Made by a program: the position numbers and the translations under genes. This document shows positions 26,336 to 35,563 of a stretch of 64,000 nt of DNA, one piece after another (the first letter of the stretch is position 1; every line of letters starts with the position of its first letter). The notes under the pieces were generated by a model. That model was not told the DNA's origin and did no database searches. It saw only the letters and a program-made list of their open reading frames with translations. The stretch is from Rhodobacteraceae bacterium D3-12. GTDB taxonomy: Bacteria > Pseudomonadota > Alphaproteobacteria > Rhodobacterales > Rhodobacteraceae. The stretch is taken from the NCBI GenBank assembly GCA_025916135.1, contig CP104793.1:1054001-1118000 (forward strand), in the 5' to 3' direction.

Positions 26336-27754
26336 TCAGTTTTGCCGCAGAACAGCGCCCGGGTTCATGATCCCGAGCGGGTCGAGCGCCGCTTTGATGC
26401 CGCGCATCGCGGCCAGCCCGGTGGCATCGCCATACCGCTCAAGCTCGCCCACTTTCAGCCGCCCGACACCGTGTTCGGCCGAGAAGGAGCCGCCCCGCGC
26501 CGCCACCGCCTCGTGGACGAGGTGTTGCACCGGATCGGCCATGCCGGGATAGTCATCGCGGCGTTTACCTTTGGCGGGAAAGACGTTGAAATGCAGGTTG
26601 CCATCACCAAGGTGCCCAAAGCAGTTCACCCGGAAATCACCCAATTCGGTCAAGGCTTTGCGAGTGGTTTCGATGAAGGGTGCAACCTCGCTGAGCGGCA
26701 GTGAGACGTCATGGCTCGAGATCGACCCGATCAGGCGGTTCGCCTCGGGGAGACGTTCGCGGATGTCCCAGAGCGCGTCGCGCTGGCTGCCCGATTGCGC
26801 GATGACGCCATCGCTGACCAAGCCGGCGTCGAGGGCTGTCTCAAACAGGCTTGCCAGAGCGGCTTCGGGGTCTTGGCCGCCGAACATCCCGAGCTCGATC
26901 AGCACCATCCAGTCGGGGGCCGGGTCAAACGGGCGACGCAGGTCGGGGATCACCTCCTCAAGGAAGCGAAAACCTTCGCCGTCGATCAGCTCAAACGCGC
27001 TGACCGCGTCGCCGACGCGCGTGCGCAACATGGTCAGCAGGCTGAGCGCGGCTTGCGGGTTTGCCACGCTCAGAAGGGCAGTGCCTGCGGTCTCTGGCAA
27101 GGGCGCCAGTTTGAGAGCGGCGCCGGTGATGACGCCCAATGTGCCTTCGGAGCCGATCAGCAGGTTGCGCAGATCATAGCCGGTGTTGTCCTTGCGCAGC
27201 CGCGTCAGCCCGTCATAGACCGAGCCATCCGGCAACACCGCCTCGACCCCCAGACAAAGGTCGCGGGCATTGCCATAGCGCAGCACGTTGACGCCGCCGG
27301 CATTGGTGGCCAGCATGCCACCGATCCGGGCCGAGCCTTTGGACGCAATCGACAGCGGGAACAGCCGGTCCTCCGCCTCGGTTTTGGTGTGAATGTCCTG
27401 CAAGATGGCGCCTGCGTCGACAATGGCGACGTTCTCTTCGGGATAGATCGCGCGCATCCGGGTCATGCGCTCCAGCGACAGGATCATCGGAGCGGGGCCG
27501 GTTTCCATGACCTGTCCGCTGACCAATCCGGTGCCGCCGCCGTAGGGCACCACGCCGACGTGGGCTTTGGCGGCGCATTTGATGGCTGTGGCCACTTCTG
27601 CAGTATTGGCCGGGGCGACGACCACGCCGGCCTGTCCGTGCCATTTGCCGCGCGGCTCTTCGAGGTAGCGCGGTTCGACCTCGCGTAGGGCCGCCTCAGG
27701 CAGGTTCTGGCGTAAAAGCTCGACGAAGGTTTGATCAGCAGGGGACAATATCAT
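26336..27754 (-). CDS. FAD-linked D-2-hydroxyacid dehydrogenase (GlcD-type)
   Basis: A 472-residue flavoprotein with an N-terminal FAD-binding type 4 domain (about 40-215, with PYGGGTGLVSGQ) and a C-terminal FAD-oxidase domain ending in SAEHGVGRLK and LDPLGIMNPGAVL. It oxidises a D-2-hydroxyacid such as D-lactate, glycolate or 2-hydroxyglutarate and passes electrons to the respiratory chain. The exact substrate is not readable here. No GlcE/GlcF partner follows, which argues against glycolate oxidase proper. Confidence 0.82.
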   Translation of the reverse strand: MILSPADQTFVELLRQNLPEAALREVEPRYLEEPRGKWHGQAGVVVAPANTAEVATAIKCAAKAHVGVVPYGGGTGLVSGQVMETGPAPMILSLERMTRMRAIYPEENVAIVDAGAILQDIHTKTEAEDRLFPLSIASKGSARIGGMLATNAGGVNVLRYGNARDLCLGVEAVLPDGSVYDGLTRLRKDNTGYDLRNLLIGSEGTLGVITGAALKLAPLPETAGTALLSVANPQAALSLLTMLRTRVGDAVSAFELIDGEGFRFLEEVIPDLRRPFDPAPDWMVLIELGMFGGQDPEAALASLFETALDAGLVSDGVIAQSGSQRDALWDIRERLPEANRLIGSISSHDVSLPLSEVAPFIETTRKALTELGDFRVNCFGHLGDGNLHFNVFPAKGKRRDDYPGMADPVQHLVHEAVAARGGSFSAEHGVGRLKVGELERYGDATGLAAMRGIKAALDPLGIMNPGAVLRQN

Positions 27755-27810
27755 GCCCCGTTTGTAACAGGTTGCACCGCCCTGTCGAGCGTGCAGGTGC
27801 CGCTGTTTCG

Positions 27811-27830
27811 GACTTGGTGCAAATACTCGG
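27811..27830 (-). repeat. Rhodobacteraceae-type 3' intergenic motif, degenerate copy
   Basis: The minus strand reads CCGAGTATTTGCACCAAGTC. It lies just downstream of the 27868-28719 gene and resembles the motif at 54186-54216. Confidence 0.35.
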
Positions 27831-27867
27831 AAAATCCTGAAATTTTGCCCAAATGCGCTGCCGCTTG

Positions 27868-28719
27868 TCAGGGGGCGTCATCACGCAGCAAGCGCGGGTA
27901 AAGCACATGGATCGTCGGCTTGTTCGGCAGGCTGCGCAGCGAAACGGTAAGGCTTGTCGCGCCGGTATCCACCACGGCAAAATCGTCCGCCATGCCGGTG
28001 ACGAAGGCTTGCAATGTCCAGCCTTCGAACCAGTGCATCGGGATGACCACCGAGGATTTCAGCCGTTTGAGAATGGCGATCATGGTGGGCAGATCGACGG
28101 TCATGCCGCCATCGACCGCCGCCATCACCACGTCGAGCCGCCCAAGTGCGGCGAATTGTTCGGGCGTTGGTTCGTGATGCAGGTGCCCCAGATGCCCGAT
28201 GCAAAGTCCGGCGACTTCGAAGATGAAGATCGAATTGCCGGAAGGTTCGACCCCACCCATGCCTGAGCGAATATTGGTCGGCACGTTGCGCACGGCCATG
28301 TCGCCGTGTTGCAGGCTGTGCCAGATGCCTTGGCCAAACGTCTCGCCCCAGCCCTTGAGCACATGGGGGATACGTGGATCAGGATCGGCGGTCCAATGGG
28401 TGCCGTGGGCGTGGTTCATGGTGACGATGTCGGGGACCAGATCGGTTTTGCCGATGAAGCCGGTGTAGTCGGTCACCGCCGCAATGCCGCCGGGTGACTG
28501 GATCAGGAAGGACGCATGGGCGAGGTAGCTGATGCGCACCGTGTGATCAGGCAGGGGATCGCGATAGCTGGCGCGGTGGAGGAAGGTGAGGCCGGGGGCC
28601 GCGTCGGCAATGGCAAGACAGTGCGACGCGGTGCGGGTCTGGGCATTGGCGGGGCTGATGCCAAACCCTGTGCTTATGCCGGTCAGCAGCAGGGTGAGGA
28701 GAAGGGCAAGACGTATCAT
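27868..28719 (-). CDS. Secreted metallo-beta-lactamase-fold hydrolase
   Basis: With the ATG at 28719, the protein has 283 residues and a signal peptide (about 1-27, ending ANAQ). The body follows the UlaG-like metallo-hydrolase pattern: ISYLAHASFLI strand, NHAHGTHW metal-binding segment, HLGHLHH, and a C-terminal VVIPMHWFEGW strand with histidine. It probably binds two metal ions in the periplasm. The substrate is unknown. It is a single gene, 148 bp downstream of the acetyltransferase operon end. Confidence 0.78.
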   Translation of the reverse strand: MIRLALLLTLLLTGISTGFGISPANAQTRTASHCLAIADAAPGLTFLHRASYRDPLPDHTVRISYLAHASFLIQSPGGIAAVTDYTGFIGKTDLVPDIVTMNHAHGTHWTADPDPRIPHVLKGWGETFGQGIWHSLQHGDMAVRNVPTNIRSGMGGVEPSGNSIFIFEVAGLCIGHLGHLHHEPTPEQFAALGRLDVVMAAVDGGMTVDLPTMIAILKRLKSSVVIPMHWFEGWTLQAFVTGMADDFAVVDTGATSLTVSLRSLPNKPTIHVLYPRLLRDDAP

Positions 28720-28746
28720 GGCCCCAACTATAGCATAAAACGCCGT

Positions 28747-28769
28747 AGGGTGGGGTTTCACCCCACCCT
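28747..28769. repeat. Perfect palindrome, REP-like
   Basis: AGGGTGGGGT-TTC-ACCCCACCCT, a perfect 10-bp inverted repeat with a three-base loop between two leftward genes. It has no T-tail and may be an extragenic palindrome or a weak terminator of the thrC-acetyltransferase operon. Confidence 0.7.
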
Positions 28770-28811
28770 TGCCCTCCAAACTTGCCCCGCCCACGCTTGG
28801 CTGGTCAATTT

Positions 28812-29402
28812 TCAGCCAACATCCGTGCGGCCGCGCCGATCGCTGCGCAGCGAGGCATAGAGCACATGGGTGCGCCAGCGCCCGTCGATCTGGAGATAGC
28901 TCTGCGCGACGCCTTCGTATTTGAAGCCGGTTTTCTCCAACAACCCGCGAGAGGCGGCGTTTTCGGGGAGGCAGGCGGCCTCGATCCGGCTGAGGTCCAT
29001 GTGGCGGAAGGCGTGGTGCACCACGGCTTCGATGGCTTCGCGCATATAGCCCGCCCGCGCGAAGGGCTGTCCGACCCAGTAGCCCAGCGTGCCGGCCTGT
29101 GCCGGGCCGCGGCGGATGTTGTCGAGGGTGATCGCCCCGACCAGAGTGGCATCATCACGCCGCACAAGAAACAACGGCAGCGCCGTATCCGCCGAGATTG
29201 AACGCTGTGCCCAGTAGACGCGGTTGGTGAAGGCGCGGCGCGACAGGTGGTCATCGGCCCAGGCCGGTTCCCAAGGTTGGAGGAAATCGCAACTGTCGCG
29301 GCGCAGTCCGGTCCAGGCGTGGAAATCCGAATGCAGGGGTGCGCGCAGGGTCAGCCGGTCGGTTTCCAGCCGGATTTTCTTGCGGCCCCGTGACAGTATC
29401 AC
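28812..29402 (-). CDS. GNAT-family N-acetyltransferase, RimJ/RimL-type
   Basis: A 196-residue acetyltransferase with the RLETDRLTLRAP start common to ribosomal-protein-type GNATs and the acetyl-CoA loop QPFARAGYMREA (about 112-123), followed by the ENAASRGLLEKTGF segment. The start is GTG at 29402, overlapping the stop of the M16 peptidase gene as GTGA. It is the last gene of the cytochrome oxidase/thrC operon. The acceptor, protein N-terminus or small molecule, is unknown. Confidence 0.85.
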   Translation of the reverse strand: MILSRGRKKIRLETDRLTLRAPLHSDFHAWTGLRRDSCDFLQPWEPAWADDHLSRRAFTNRVYWAQRSISADTALPLFLVRRDDATLVGAITLDNIRRGPAQAGTLGYWVGQPFARAGYMREAIEAVVHHAFRHMDLSRIEAACLPENAASRGLLEKTGFKYEGVAQSYLQIDGRWRTHVLYASLRSDRRGRTDVG

Positions 29403-30661
29403 GCCGCGCGCCTTTCGTTGAGCGCCTCGAGGGTAGGCGCACTGGCGACCGGGCCATAGAGCGCGAGCGCCGCGCTTGCGCCGGTGACCATATGACCGGC
29501 GAAATCGCGCAGCTCGGACAGAGTCACCGCGTCGATCCGCGCGACGATCTCGTCAATCGAGGGGACGCGGTCCCAGAGCTGGATCATGCGGGCCAGACGT
29601 TCGGCCCGGTTCGAGGGGCTTTCCAGCCCCATCAGCAGCCCGGCTTTCATCTGCGCACGGGCGCGGTCAAGCTCGGCCATGCTCATGTCATCGGCGGCGC
29701 GGCGCATCTCGTCTATGGTAAGCTCGGCAAGATCGCCGACCTGTTCGCCCGAGGTGCCAGCATAGACAGTCATGAGGCCGGTGTCGGAATAGGCCCCGGC
29801 CTGTGCAAAGATCGTATAGCAGAGGCCGCGCTTTTCGCGCACCTCCTGAAACAGGCGCGAGGACATGCCGCCGCCAAGGGCGTTGGCATAGATTTGCGCG
29901 GTATAGATCGCCGGGTCGCGCACGTCGGGGGCTTCGAAGGCCAGAGCGAGGTGGGCTTGTTCCAGCGTTTTCTCGTGACGGATCTCTCCGCCGGAAAACC
30001 GTGCGGCGGTAAAGCTTGGGGCCGAAGAGGCGGCCATGTCGCCAAACAGTGCCTCGGCCTGTTTGACGATTGCGGCGTGATCAACGGCGCCAGCAGCGGC
30101 GAGGATCATCCGGTCGGCGCCATAGTGTTCCCCGATAAAGCCACGTAGGTCGCTTTGATCAAAACCGCGCACCCGGTCGGGCGGGCCGAGGATGGTGCGC
30201 CCGATGGGTTGATCGGGGTAGGCGCGTTCCTGCAGCCAGTCAAAGATCACATCGTCGGGCGTATCAAGCGCCTGTCCGATCTCTTGCAGGATCACGTGGC
30301 GTTCGACCTCGATCTCGCCCGGCTCTAACAGCGGGTCGCGCAGGATGTCACCGATCACGTCAATCGCAAGGCCCACATCCGCGCCCAGCACGCGGGCGTA
30401 ATAGGCTGTCGCCTCGCGGCTGGTATAGGCGTTGACGTAGCCGCCAACGTCTTCGATGGCTTCGGCGATTTGCACGGCGCTGCGCCGTGTGGTGCCTTTG
30501 AACGCCATATGTTCAAGGAAATGGGCGATGCCATTTTGCTCGACACGCTCGTTGCGCCCACCTGCGGTGACCCAGATGCCGACCGAGGCCGATTGCAGGC
30601 CGGGCATATGTTCGGTGACGATGCGAAAGCCGTTGGGCAGGGTGGTGATGGTCTGGCTCAA
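29399..30661 (-). CDS. M16-family zinc peptidase (processing-peptidase-like)
   Basis: A 420-residue pitrilysin-type peptidase. The inverted zinc motif HFLEH (47-51) and the distal ligand E127 in VILQE are present, with the expected spacing of about 75 residues. The C-terminal M16 domain follows from about 190. It resembles the mitochondrial processing-peptidase beta subunit and its bacterial relatives. It overlaps thrC upstream and the acetyltransferase gene downstream by 4 bp each, so it is translationally coupled to both. Its physiological substrate is not known. Confidence 0.9.
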   Translation of the reverse strand: MSQTITTLPNGFRIVTEHMPGLQSASVGIWVTAGGRNERVEQNGIAHFLEHMAFKGTTRRSAVQIAEAIEDVGGYVNAYTSREATAYYARVLGADVGLAIDVIGDILRDPLLEPGEIEVERHVILQEIGQALDTPDDVIFDWLQERAYPDQPIGRTILGPPDRVRGFDQSDLRGFIGEHYGADRMILAAAGAVDHAAIVKQAEALFGDMAASSAPSFTAARFSGGEIRHEKTLEQAHLALAFEAPDVRDPAIYTAQIYANALGGGMSSRLFQEVREKRGLCYTIFAQAGAYSDTGLMTVYAGTSGEQVGDLAELTIDEMRRAADDMSMAELDRARAQMKAGLLMGLESPSNRAERLARMIQLWDRVPSIDEIVARIDAVTLSELRDFAGHMVTGASAALALYGPVASAPTLEALNERRAA

Positions 30662-32046
30662 CGCTTTCTGCGCTCCTCGATCAGGGTTTCGATGGCGGTC
30701 AGGTCGTTTTCGACGCGGGTCACACGTTCGTCCCTGTCAAACAGGTCGGCCATATGCGGGGGCAGCGGCGGGTGAATGCCGGTGGCCGCTTTGACCGCAT
30801 CGGGGAATTTCGCCGGATGGGCGGTGGCGAGCGTGATCATCGGCGTGGCCGGGTCGCGCTGTTCTTCGGCGACTTTGACGCCAACGGCGGAGTGCGGGCA
30901 GAGCAATTCGCCGGTTGTGTCCTTGAGGTGCGCGATGGTGGCGGAGGTTTCTTCCTCGGAGCAGCGGCCGGAGTCGTAGTTTTCGCGCAGGGCTTGCAAA
31001 GCGCCTTGGCTGACCGAGAAGCCGCCTTGTTTCAGCTCGTCCATCAGCTGAGCCACGGCGGATCCGTCACGGCCATAGGACTCGAACAGGGCGCGTTCGA
31101 AATTCGAGCTGACCTGAATGTCCATCGACGGGCTGATCGACGGGGTGACGCCATCGGGTTTGTAATCCGAGGTCGAGAGGCAGCGGTGCAGGATGTCGTT
31201 CTGGTTTGTGGCCACAACCAGCCGGTCGATCGGCAGGCCCATACGCTTGGCCAGATACCCGGCGAAGATGTCGCCGAAATTGCCGGTGGGCACTGTGAAG
31301 CTGACCTTGCGGTCGGGCGAGCCGAGCGAAACGGCAGAGGAGAAGTAATAGACCAGCTGCGCCAGAACGCGGGCGAAGTTGATCGAGTTCACCCCTGCCA
31401 GCCCGACGGCATCGCGGAACTCAAAATGGTTGAACATGTCTTTCACGCGCGCCTGACAATCGTCAAAATCGCCGGTGACGGCGAGGGCGTGGACATTGCT
31501 TTCCGAGGGGGTGGTCATCTGGCGGCGTTGCACGTCGCTGACCCGGCCATGGGGGTAGAGGATGAACACATCGACATTGTCGAGACCGCGGAACGCCTCG
31601 ATCGCGGCAGAGCCGGTATCGCCGGAGGTCGCGCCGACGATGGTGACGCGTTTGCCGTTGCGTTCAAGCGCGGCTTGGAACAGCTGGCCGATGAGCTGCA
31701 TCGCGAAGTCTTTGAACGCCAGCGTCGGCCCGTGGAACAGTTCGAGCAGGAAGTGGCCCGGTGCGAGTTGCACGAGCGGCGCATAGGCGGCGTGGTTGAA
31801 CCCTTCATAAGCCTTGGCGATGATGGTGCGGAACTCATCATCGCTGAACGTGTCGCCAAGATAGGGGCGCATGATGCGAAAGGCGGTCTCTTGGTAGCTG
31901 AGGCCGCCGAGCGCTGCGATCTCATCACGGCTGAGCGTGGGGATGGTTTCGGGCAGGTAGAGCCCACCGTCACGCGCCAGCCCGGTGAGCATGGCGTCTT
32001 CAAAGCTGAGCACTGGTGCGGTGCCCCGTGTCGAGATGTATTTCAT
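30658..32046 (-). CDS. thrC: Threonine synthase
   Basis: A 462-residue PLP enzyme that converts O-phosphohomoserine to threonine. The PLP lysine is K112 in TLAFKDFAMQ, with the VGATSGDTGSAA phosphate loop and the long form typical of proteobacteria. It overlaps surf1 (4 bp, ATGA) and the M16 peptidase gene (4 bp), so it sits inside the oxidase operon. This order is common in Rhodobacteraceae. Confidence 0.95.
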   Translation of the reverse strand: MKYISTRGTAPVLSFEDAMLTGLARDGGLYLPETIPTLSRDEIAALGGLSYQETAFRIMRPYLGDTFSDDEFRTIIAKAYEGFNHAAYAPLVQLAPGHFLLELFHGPTLAFKDFAMQLIGQLFQAALERNGKRVTIVGATSGDTGSAAIEAFRGLDNVDVFILYPHGRVSDVQRRQMTTPSESNVHALAVTGDFDDCQARVKDMFNHFEFRDAVGLAGVNSINFARVLAQLVYYFSSAVSLGSPDRKVSFTVPTGNFGDIFAGYLAKRMGLPIDRLVVATNQNDILHRCLSTSDYKPDGVTPSISPSMDIQVSSNFERALFESYGRDGSAVAQLMDELKQGGFSVSQGALQALRENYDSGRCSEEETSATIAHLKDTTGELLCPHSAVGVKVAEEQRDPATPMITLATAHPAKFPDAVKAATGIHPPLPPHMADLFDRDERVTRVENDLTAIETLIEERRKR

Positions 32047-32737
32047 CCGCTTTTGCCTTTGTTCTGGCTGTCGTCATCAGAGCGGCGACGCCGCAGGAAG
32101 TAGGTGGTCATTACCACCCAGGTCAGCGCGAGGCCATACCAGGTGAGCACGTATTCCAAGTGGCGGTTGGGAATAGAGGATGTGTCCACCGGCAAGGGCG
32201 CGACGGAGGTGTCTTTGGGCGCGGTTTCGCGGGCGATGAGCAGAACGGGTTCGGTGCCGAGATGCTGGGCGAGGGCAGGCACATCGCGGGCATACCAGAT
32301 ATTGGCGGCGAGGTCTTTTTCGGGCGTGTAGCCATCCGTTTCATCGGGCCAGTGGAGGTTGCCGGTGATGGTCATTCGCGCGCCGGGGCGGGGGTGGATT
32401 TGCGGTTTGTCGGGATGAAGCCGCGATCAACGAGGATCTTGCGACCGTCCGTTTCAAACGCCTGAATGATGCGGAACCCGGCGCCGAAGTCGCGGGTGGA
32501 GACGAGGATATGCGTCTCAGGGCCGGTCAGTTGTCCGGTGGCGCTTACGGCGAGGAAGCGATCCGTTTCGGGGGCGGGCGTGGCCGGTACGGGCACGGGG
32601 GTCGCGCTGAGGCGGGCTTCGATCGCGGCGAGGTAGTCGGCCTTTTCCCCCATGCGCCGGAGTTGCCAATTGCCGAGCGAGACAAGCGCCACGAGGATCG
32701 CGGCGGCAAAGATCAAGAAGGGCAGGTTGCGGCGCAT
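32043..32737 (-). CDS. surf1: SURF1-family cytochrome oxidase assembly protein, with one-base frameshift
   Basis: Two frames read as one SURF1 protein. The first (from 32737) has the N-terminal membrane helix and GNWQLRRM, and runs through VDRGFIPTNRKSTP. The second begins MTITGNLHWPDETDGYTP and ends with the C-terminal membrane helix (WYGLALTWVVM). Restoring one C in the run CCCCC at 32390-32394 joins them as TPRPGARM and gives 231 residues, the family length. SURF1 helps haem a insertion into subunit I of aa3 oxidase. It lies between coxC and thrC. I take the break as a probable sequence error. Confidence 0.88.
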
Positions 32738-32883
32738 AGGGAGGCTCTTTGGTCAGAGTGCAGCGCGTTTGTAGGCGCGATTGCGGGGGAGGGAAGGGGG
32801 CGTTGGCTGATGTGATCGGCTTTGCCGCGTAGTCATAAGGTGGCTGCGCTTGCGGTGTAGAAGGCAGCCTTTGCACCAAAGCA

Positions 32884-32911
32884 AAACGCCCCGCCGGTTG
32901 GAGGAGCGTTT
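32884..32911 (-). terminator. Possible terminator or attenuator after coxC
   Basis: Minus strand: stem AAACGCTCC / GGGGCGTTT with wobble pairs, followed by TTGCTTT. It lies 26 bp past the coxC stop and may reduce read-through into surf1-thrC. The T-run is interrupted. Confidence 0.5.
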
Positions 32912-32936
32912 GCTTGCGGTTCGCATATCGGGCTGC

Positions 32937-33736
32937 TTAGCCGCCCCAGATGTAGATCGCGGCAAAGAGGAAGAGCCAGACCACATCAACGAAGTGCCAG
33001 TACCACGCCGCCGCCTCAAAGCCGACATGGCTTTGCTGGGTGAAGTGACCGGCCTGAAGCCGGAGCAGGCAGACCAGCAGGAAGATCGTGCCGATCAGAA
33101 CGTGGAAGCCATGGAAGCCGGTCGCCATGAAGAAGGTCGCGCCATAGATGTTGCCGGCAAAGCCGAACTGCGCGTGGCTGTATTCATAGGCCTGCAGAAT
33201 GGTGAAGAACACGCCCAGAACGACGGCGAGGATCAGACCCCATTTCATGTCGTTGCGGTTGTTTTCATGGGCCAGCGCGTGGTGCGCCCATGTTGCGGCC
33301 ATGCCCGAGCACAGCAGGATCAGCGTGTTGATCAGCGGCAGGTGCCACGGGTCAAAGGTTTCGATCCCTGCGGGGGCCAGACGCTATCGACGATCGGGCT
33401 TTCCGGGCCCATCGGATACAATGCGTGTTTGAAGAAGGTCCAGAACCAAGCCGAGAAGAACATCACTTCGGAGATGATGAACAGCACAACGCCGTAGCGC
33501 AGGCCGATCTTGACCACTTCGGTGTGGTCGCCGGTGTTGGATTCGTGGACCACTTCGGCCCACCAGCCATACATGACGTAGAACACGAAGAGGAAGCCGA
33601 GGATCATGACCCATGGCGTTACGTCGTGGAAATAGAGCACCGACCCGAAGAGCAGGATGAACCCGGCCAGAGCGCCCAGCAGGGGCCAGGCCGACGGGGG
33701 CAGAATGTGATAGTCGTGATTTTTTTCGTGCGCCAT
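32937..33736 (-). CDS. coxC: Cytochrome c oxidase subunit III, with one-base frameshift
   Basis: The N-terminal frame (from 33736) carries residues 1 to about 122 with helices 1-3 and [19 protein letters not shown]. The remaining frame carries [17 protein letters not shown] through the end with helices 4-7. They join as [15 protein letters not shown] when one C is restored in the run of five C near 33372-33376. The joined length is 266 residues, normal for the alphaproteobacterial subunit. It is a membrane core subunit of the aa3 oxidase, located 2 bp after ctaG. The break is probably a sequencing or assembly error. Confidence 0.92.
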
Positions 33737-33738
33737 TA

Positions 33739-34368
33739 TTATCCCTCGTTGGAGGCTTGGTTGTTGTCGATTGGTTCGCGATCCTTGCGCTGCGCGGTTT
33801 TGTCATCGGCAGGCAGGTCGATTTCGTAGAAAGTATAGCTCAGCGTGATCGTATGCACGAATTTTGCGTCGCGGTCATCGACCATTTCGGGGTCGACATA
33901 GAAGGTCACGGGCATTTCGACCCGTTCGCCGGGCTGCAGAACCTGTTCGGTAAAGCAGAAACATTCGATCTTGTTGAAGAAATAGCCCGCCTCGTAGGGG
34001 GTCACGTTATAGCTGGCCTGACCGGCGATGGGGCGGTCGGTGGGGTTGTGCGCCTCGTAAAAGGCGAGGCCGGTTTCGCCGATGCGCAGCTCCATTTCCT
34101 TCTGCATGGGTTTGAATTCCCAGCCGAAGCCTTTGGCCTGTGAGGCGTCAAAGCGCACCTTGACCGTGCGTTCGAGGATCTTGTCGCTGGCGGAATCGGC
34201 GGTTTGCGGCACGCCGCCAAAGCCGGTGACGCGGCAGAACCAGTCGTAGAAGGGCACTGAGGCCCACGCCAGCGCGCCCATGACAAGAACGACACCGACC
34301 GTCATCGCGAGGGTCTTTTTCTTGGGGTCCATCTTGGTAGAGTCAGTGTTTTTAGGGTCTGTCGCCAT
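33739..34368 (-). CDS. ctaG: Cytochrome c oxidase copper chaperone CtaG (Cox11)
   Basis: A 209-residue protein with one N-terminal membrane helix (about 20-40) and a periplasmic Cox11 domain containing the copper-binding ECFCF motif (about 141-145) and FYVDPEM. It delivers copper to the CuB site of subunit I. It starts directly at the stop of the small membrane protein (one-base overlap) and ends 2 bp before coxC. Confidence 0.93.
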   Translation of the reverse strand: MATDPKNTDSTKMDPKKKTLAMTVGVVLVMGALAWASVPFYDWFCRVTGFGGVPQTADSASDKILERTVKVRFDASQAKGFGWEFKPMQKEMELRIGETGLAFYEAHNPTDRPIAGQASYNVTPYEAGYFFNKIECFCFTEQVLQPGERVEMPVTFYVDPEMVDDRDAKFVHTITLSYTFYEIDLPADDKTAQRKDREPIDNNQASNEG

Positions 34369-34544
34369 CAGCTGTCTCCCTGTTGCGGTGCGCCCGCTTC
34401 GGGTTGGACGTTAAAATCGCCGCGCTTGGTTTTGACCAGCGTCAGGCCAAAGATCAGCGCAACAAAGCCGATCAGCACCAGCGCGAGGCCGACATTGCGG
34501 CCAAGGCGGCGTTTGTGAAGCTCGTGTTCGACTTTGATTGTCAT
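34368..34544 (-). CDS. Small single-helix protein of the oxidase operon
   Basis: A 58-residue protein: a basic N-terminus (HKRRLGR), one membrane helix (about 18-38) and a short hydrophilic tail ending QQGDS. It is encoded between ctaB and ctaG, where alphaproteobacterial oxidase operons usually carry a small CoxF/CtaK-like assembly or structural protein. The ATG at 34544 lies within the gap after ctaB, and GGAGG precedes it. The function is inferred from position only. Confidence 0.8.
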   Translation of the reverse strand: MTIKVEHELHKRRLGRNVGLALVLIGFVALIFGLTLVKTKRGDFNVQPEAGAPQQGDS

Positions 34545-34548
34545 GTGC

Positions 34549-35502
34549 TTACCAGCCTCCCATGCCATAGGTTTTGAGCATGGCCTCGGCCAGAATGGCG
34601 AGGAAATGACCGAACAGATAGAGAAGCGACAGGCCGAAGACCTTTTTTTCGGTGCGGTAGTCGTCGGCTTGGGCCTGAACCTCGTCGCGTTTCCAGATCG
34701 TCCAAGCGCCGTGCAGGAACAGGGTGTTGAGCACCAGCGCCGTGGCAAGATAGAGCGGCCCGCCGATCGAGGTGGCGGCAATGCCGAGCGCGATCGGGGT
34801 CAGCAGGATGGTGTAGACAAGGATATGCGTGCGGGTCGCGCGACGGCCATGGGTCACGGTCAGCATCGGCACGTTGGCTTTTTGATAGTCGGCCTTCATG
34901 AACAGCGCCAGCGCCCAGAAATGCGGCGGGGTCCACATGAAGATCAGGGTAAACATCAGCAGCGACTCGGGCGAGATGCCACCGGTGGCCACGGCCCAGC
35001 CGATCATTGGCGGGAAGGCCCCTGCGGCCCCACCGATCACGATGTTCTGAGGGGTCGAGCGTTTCAGCCACATCGAGTAGACGACCACGTAAAAGAAGAT
35101 GGTAAAGGCAAGGATCGCCGCCGCCACCCAGTTGGTGGCAAGCCACAGCATCACCACCGAGAACACCGACAGGAACGTGCCAAAGCCAAGCGCTTCGCCT
35201 TCGGTGACGCGGCCCGACGGGATGGGGCGGCTTTGGGTGCGTTTCATCACGCGGTCGATGTCGGCATCCCACCACATGTTGAGCGCACCAGACGCCCCTC
35301 CGCCAAGCGCGATGAACAGGATCGCGGTGAAACCGATCAACGGGTGGACGCCTTGGGGGGCAGCAACAAGGCCAACGAAAGCCGTAAACACAACCAACGA
35401 CATGACGCGCGGCTTCAGCAAGGCAAAGAAATCACGGAAACCTGCGTCGCCGGTGTTTGCCTGTGTTTGAATGCTGCTGTCGGTCATGCTGGTGTCGCTC
35501 AT
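34549..35502 (-). CDS. ctaB: Protohaem IX farnesyltransferase (haem O synthase)
   Basis: A 317-residue UbiA-family membrane enzyme that converts haem B to haem O for aa3 oxidase. It has the [19 protein letters not shown] prenyl-diphosphate site (about 94-112) and the second [17 protein letters not shown] site, with about nine membrane helices. An in-frame ATG 15 bp downstream of 35502 is an alternative start. It is followed by the small membrane protein gene 4 bp later. Confidence 0.94.
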   Translation of the reverse strand: MSDTSMTDSSIQTQANTGDAGFRDFFALLKPRVMSLVVFTAFVGLVAAPQGVHPLIGFTAILFIALGGGASGALNMWWDADIDRVMKRTQSRPIPSGRVTEGEALGFGTFLSVFSVVMLWLATNWVAAAILAFTIFFYVVVYSMWLKRSTPQNIVIGGAAGAFPPMIGWAVATGGISPESLLMFTLIFMWTPPHFWALALFMKADYQKANVPMLTVTHGRRATRTHILVYTILLTPIALGIAATSIGGPLYLATALVLNTLFLHGAWTIWKRDEVQAQADDYRTEKKVFGLSLLYLFGHFLAILAEAMLKTYGMGGW

Positions 35503-35563
35503 GGCTCGGGCTTTCCTGGCAGGTCCGGCCCCGCGTGGTGCAGGGCCGGGTCTTGGGCTTGGG

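Noticed and set aside
32043-32375. A separate small gene after a truncated SURF1
   Set aside because: It is the C-terminal half of SURF1, joined by adding one C; it has no start site of its own.
32937-33302. A separate small gene after a truncated COX3
   Set aside because: It is the C-terminal half of coxC; the sequence before its ATG is also coding when one C is restored.
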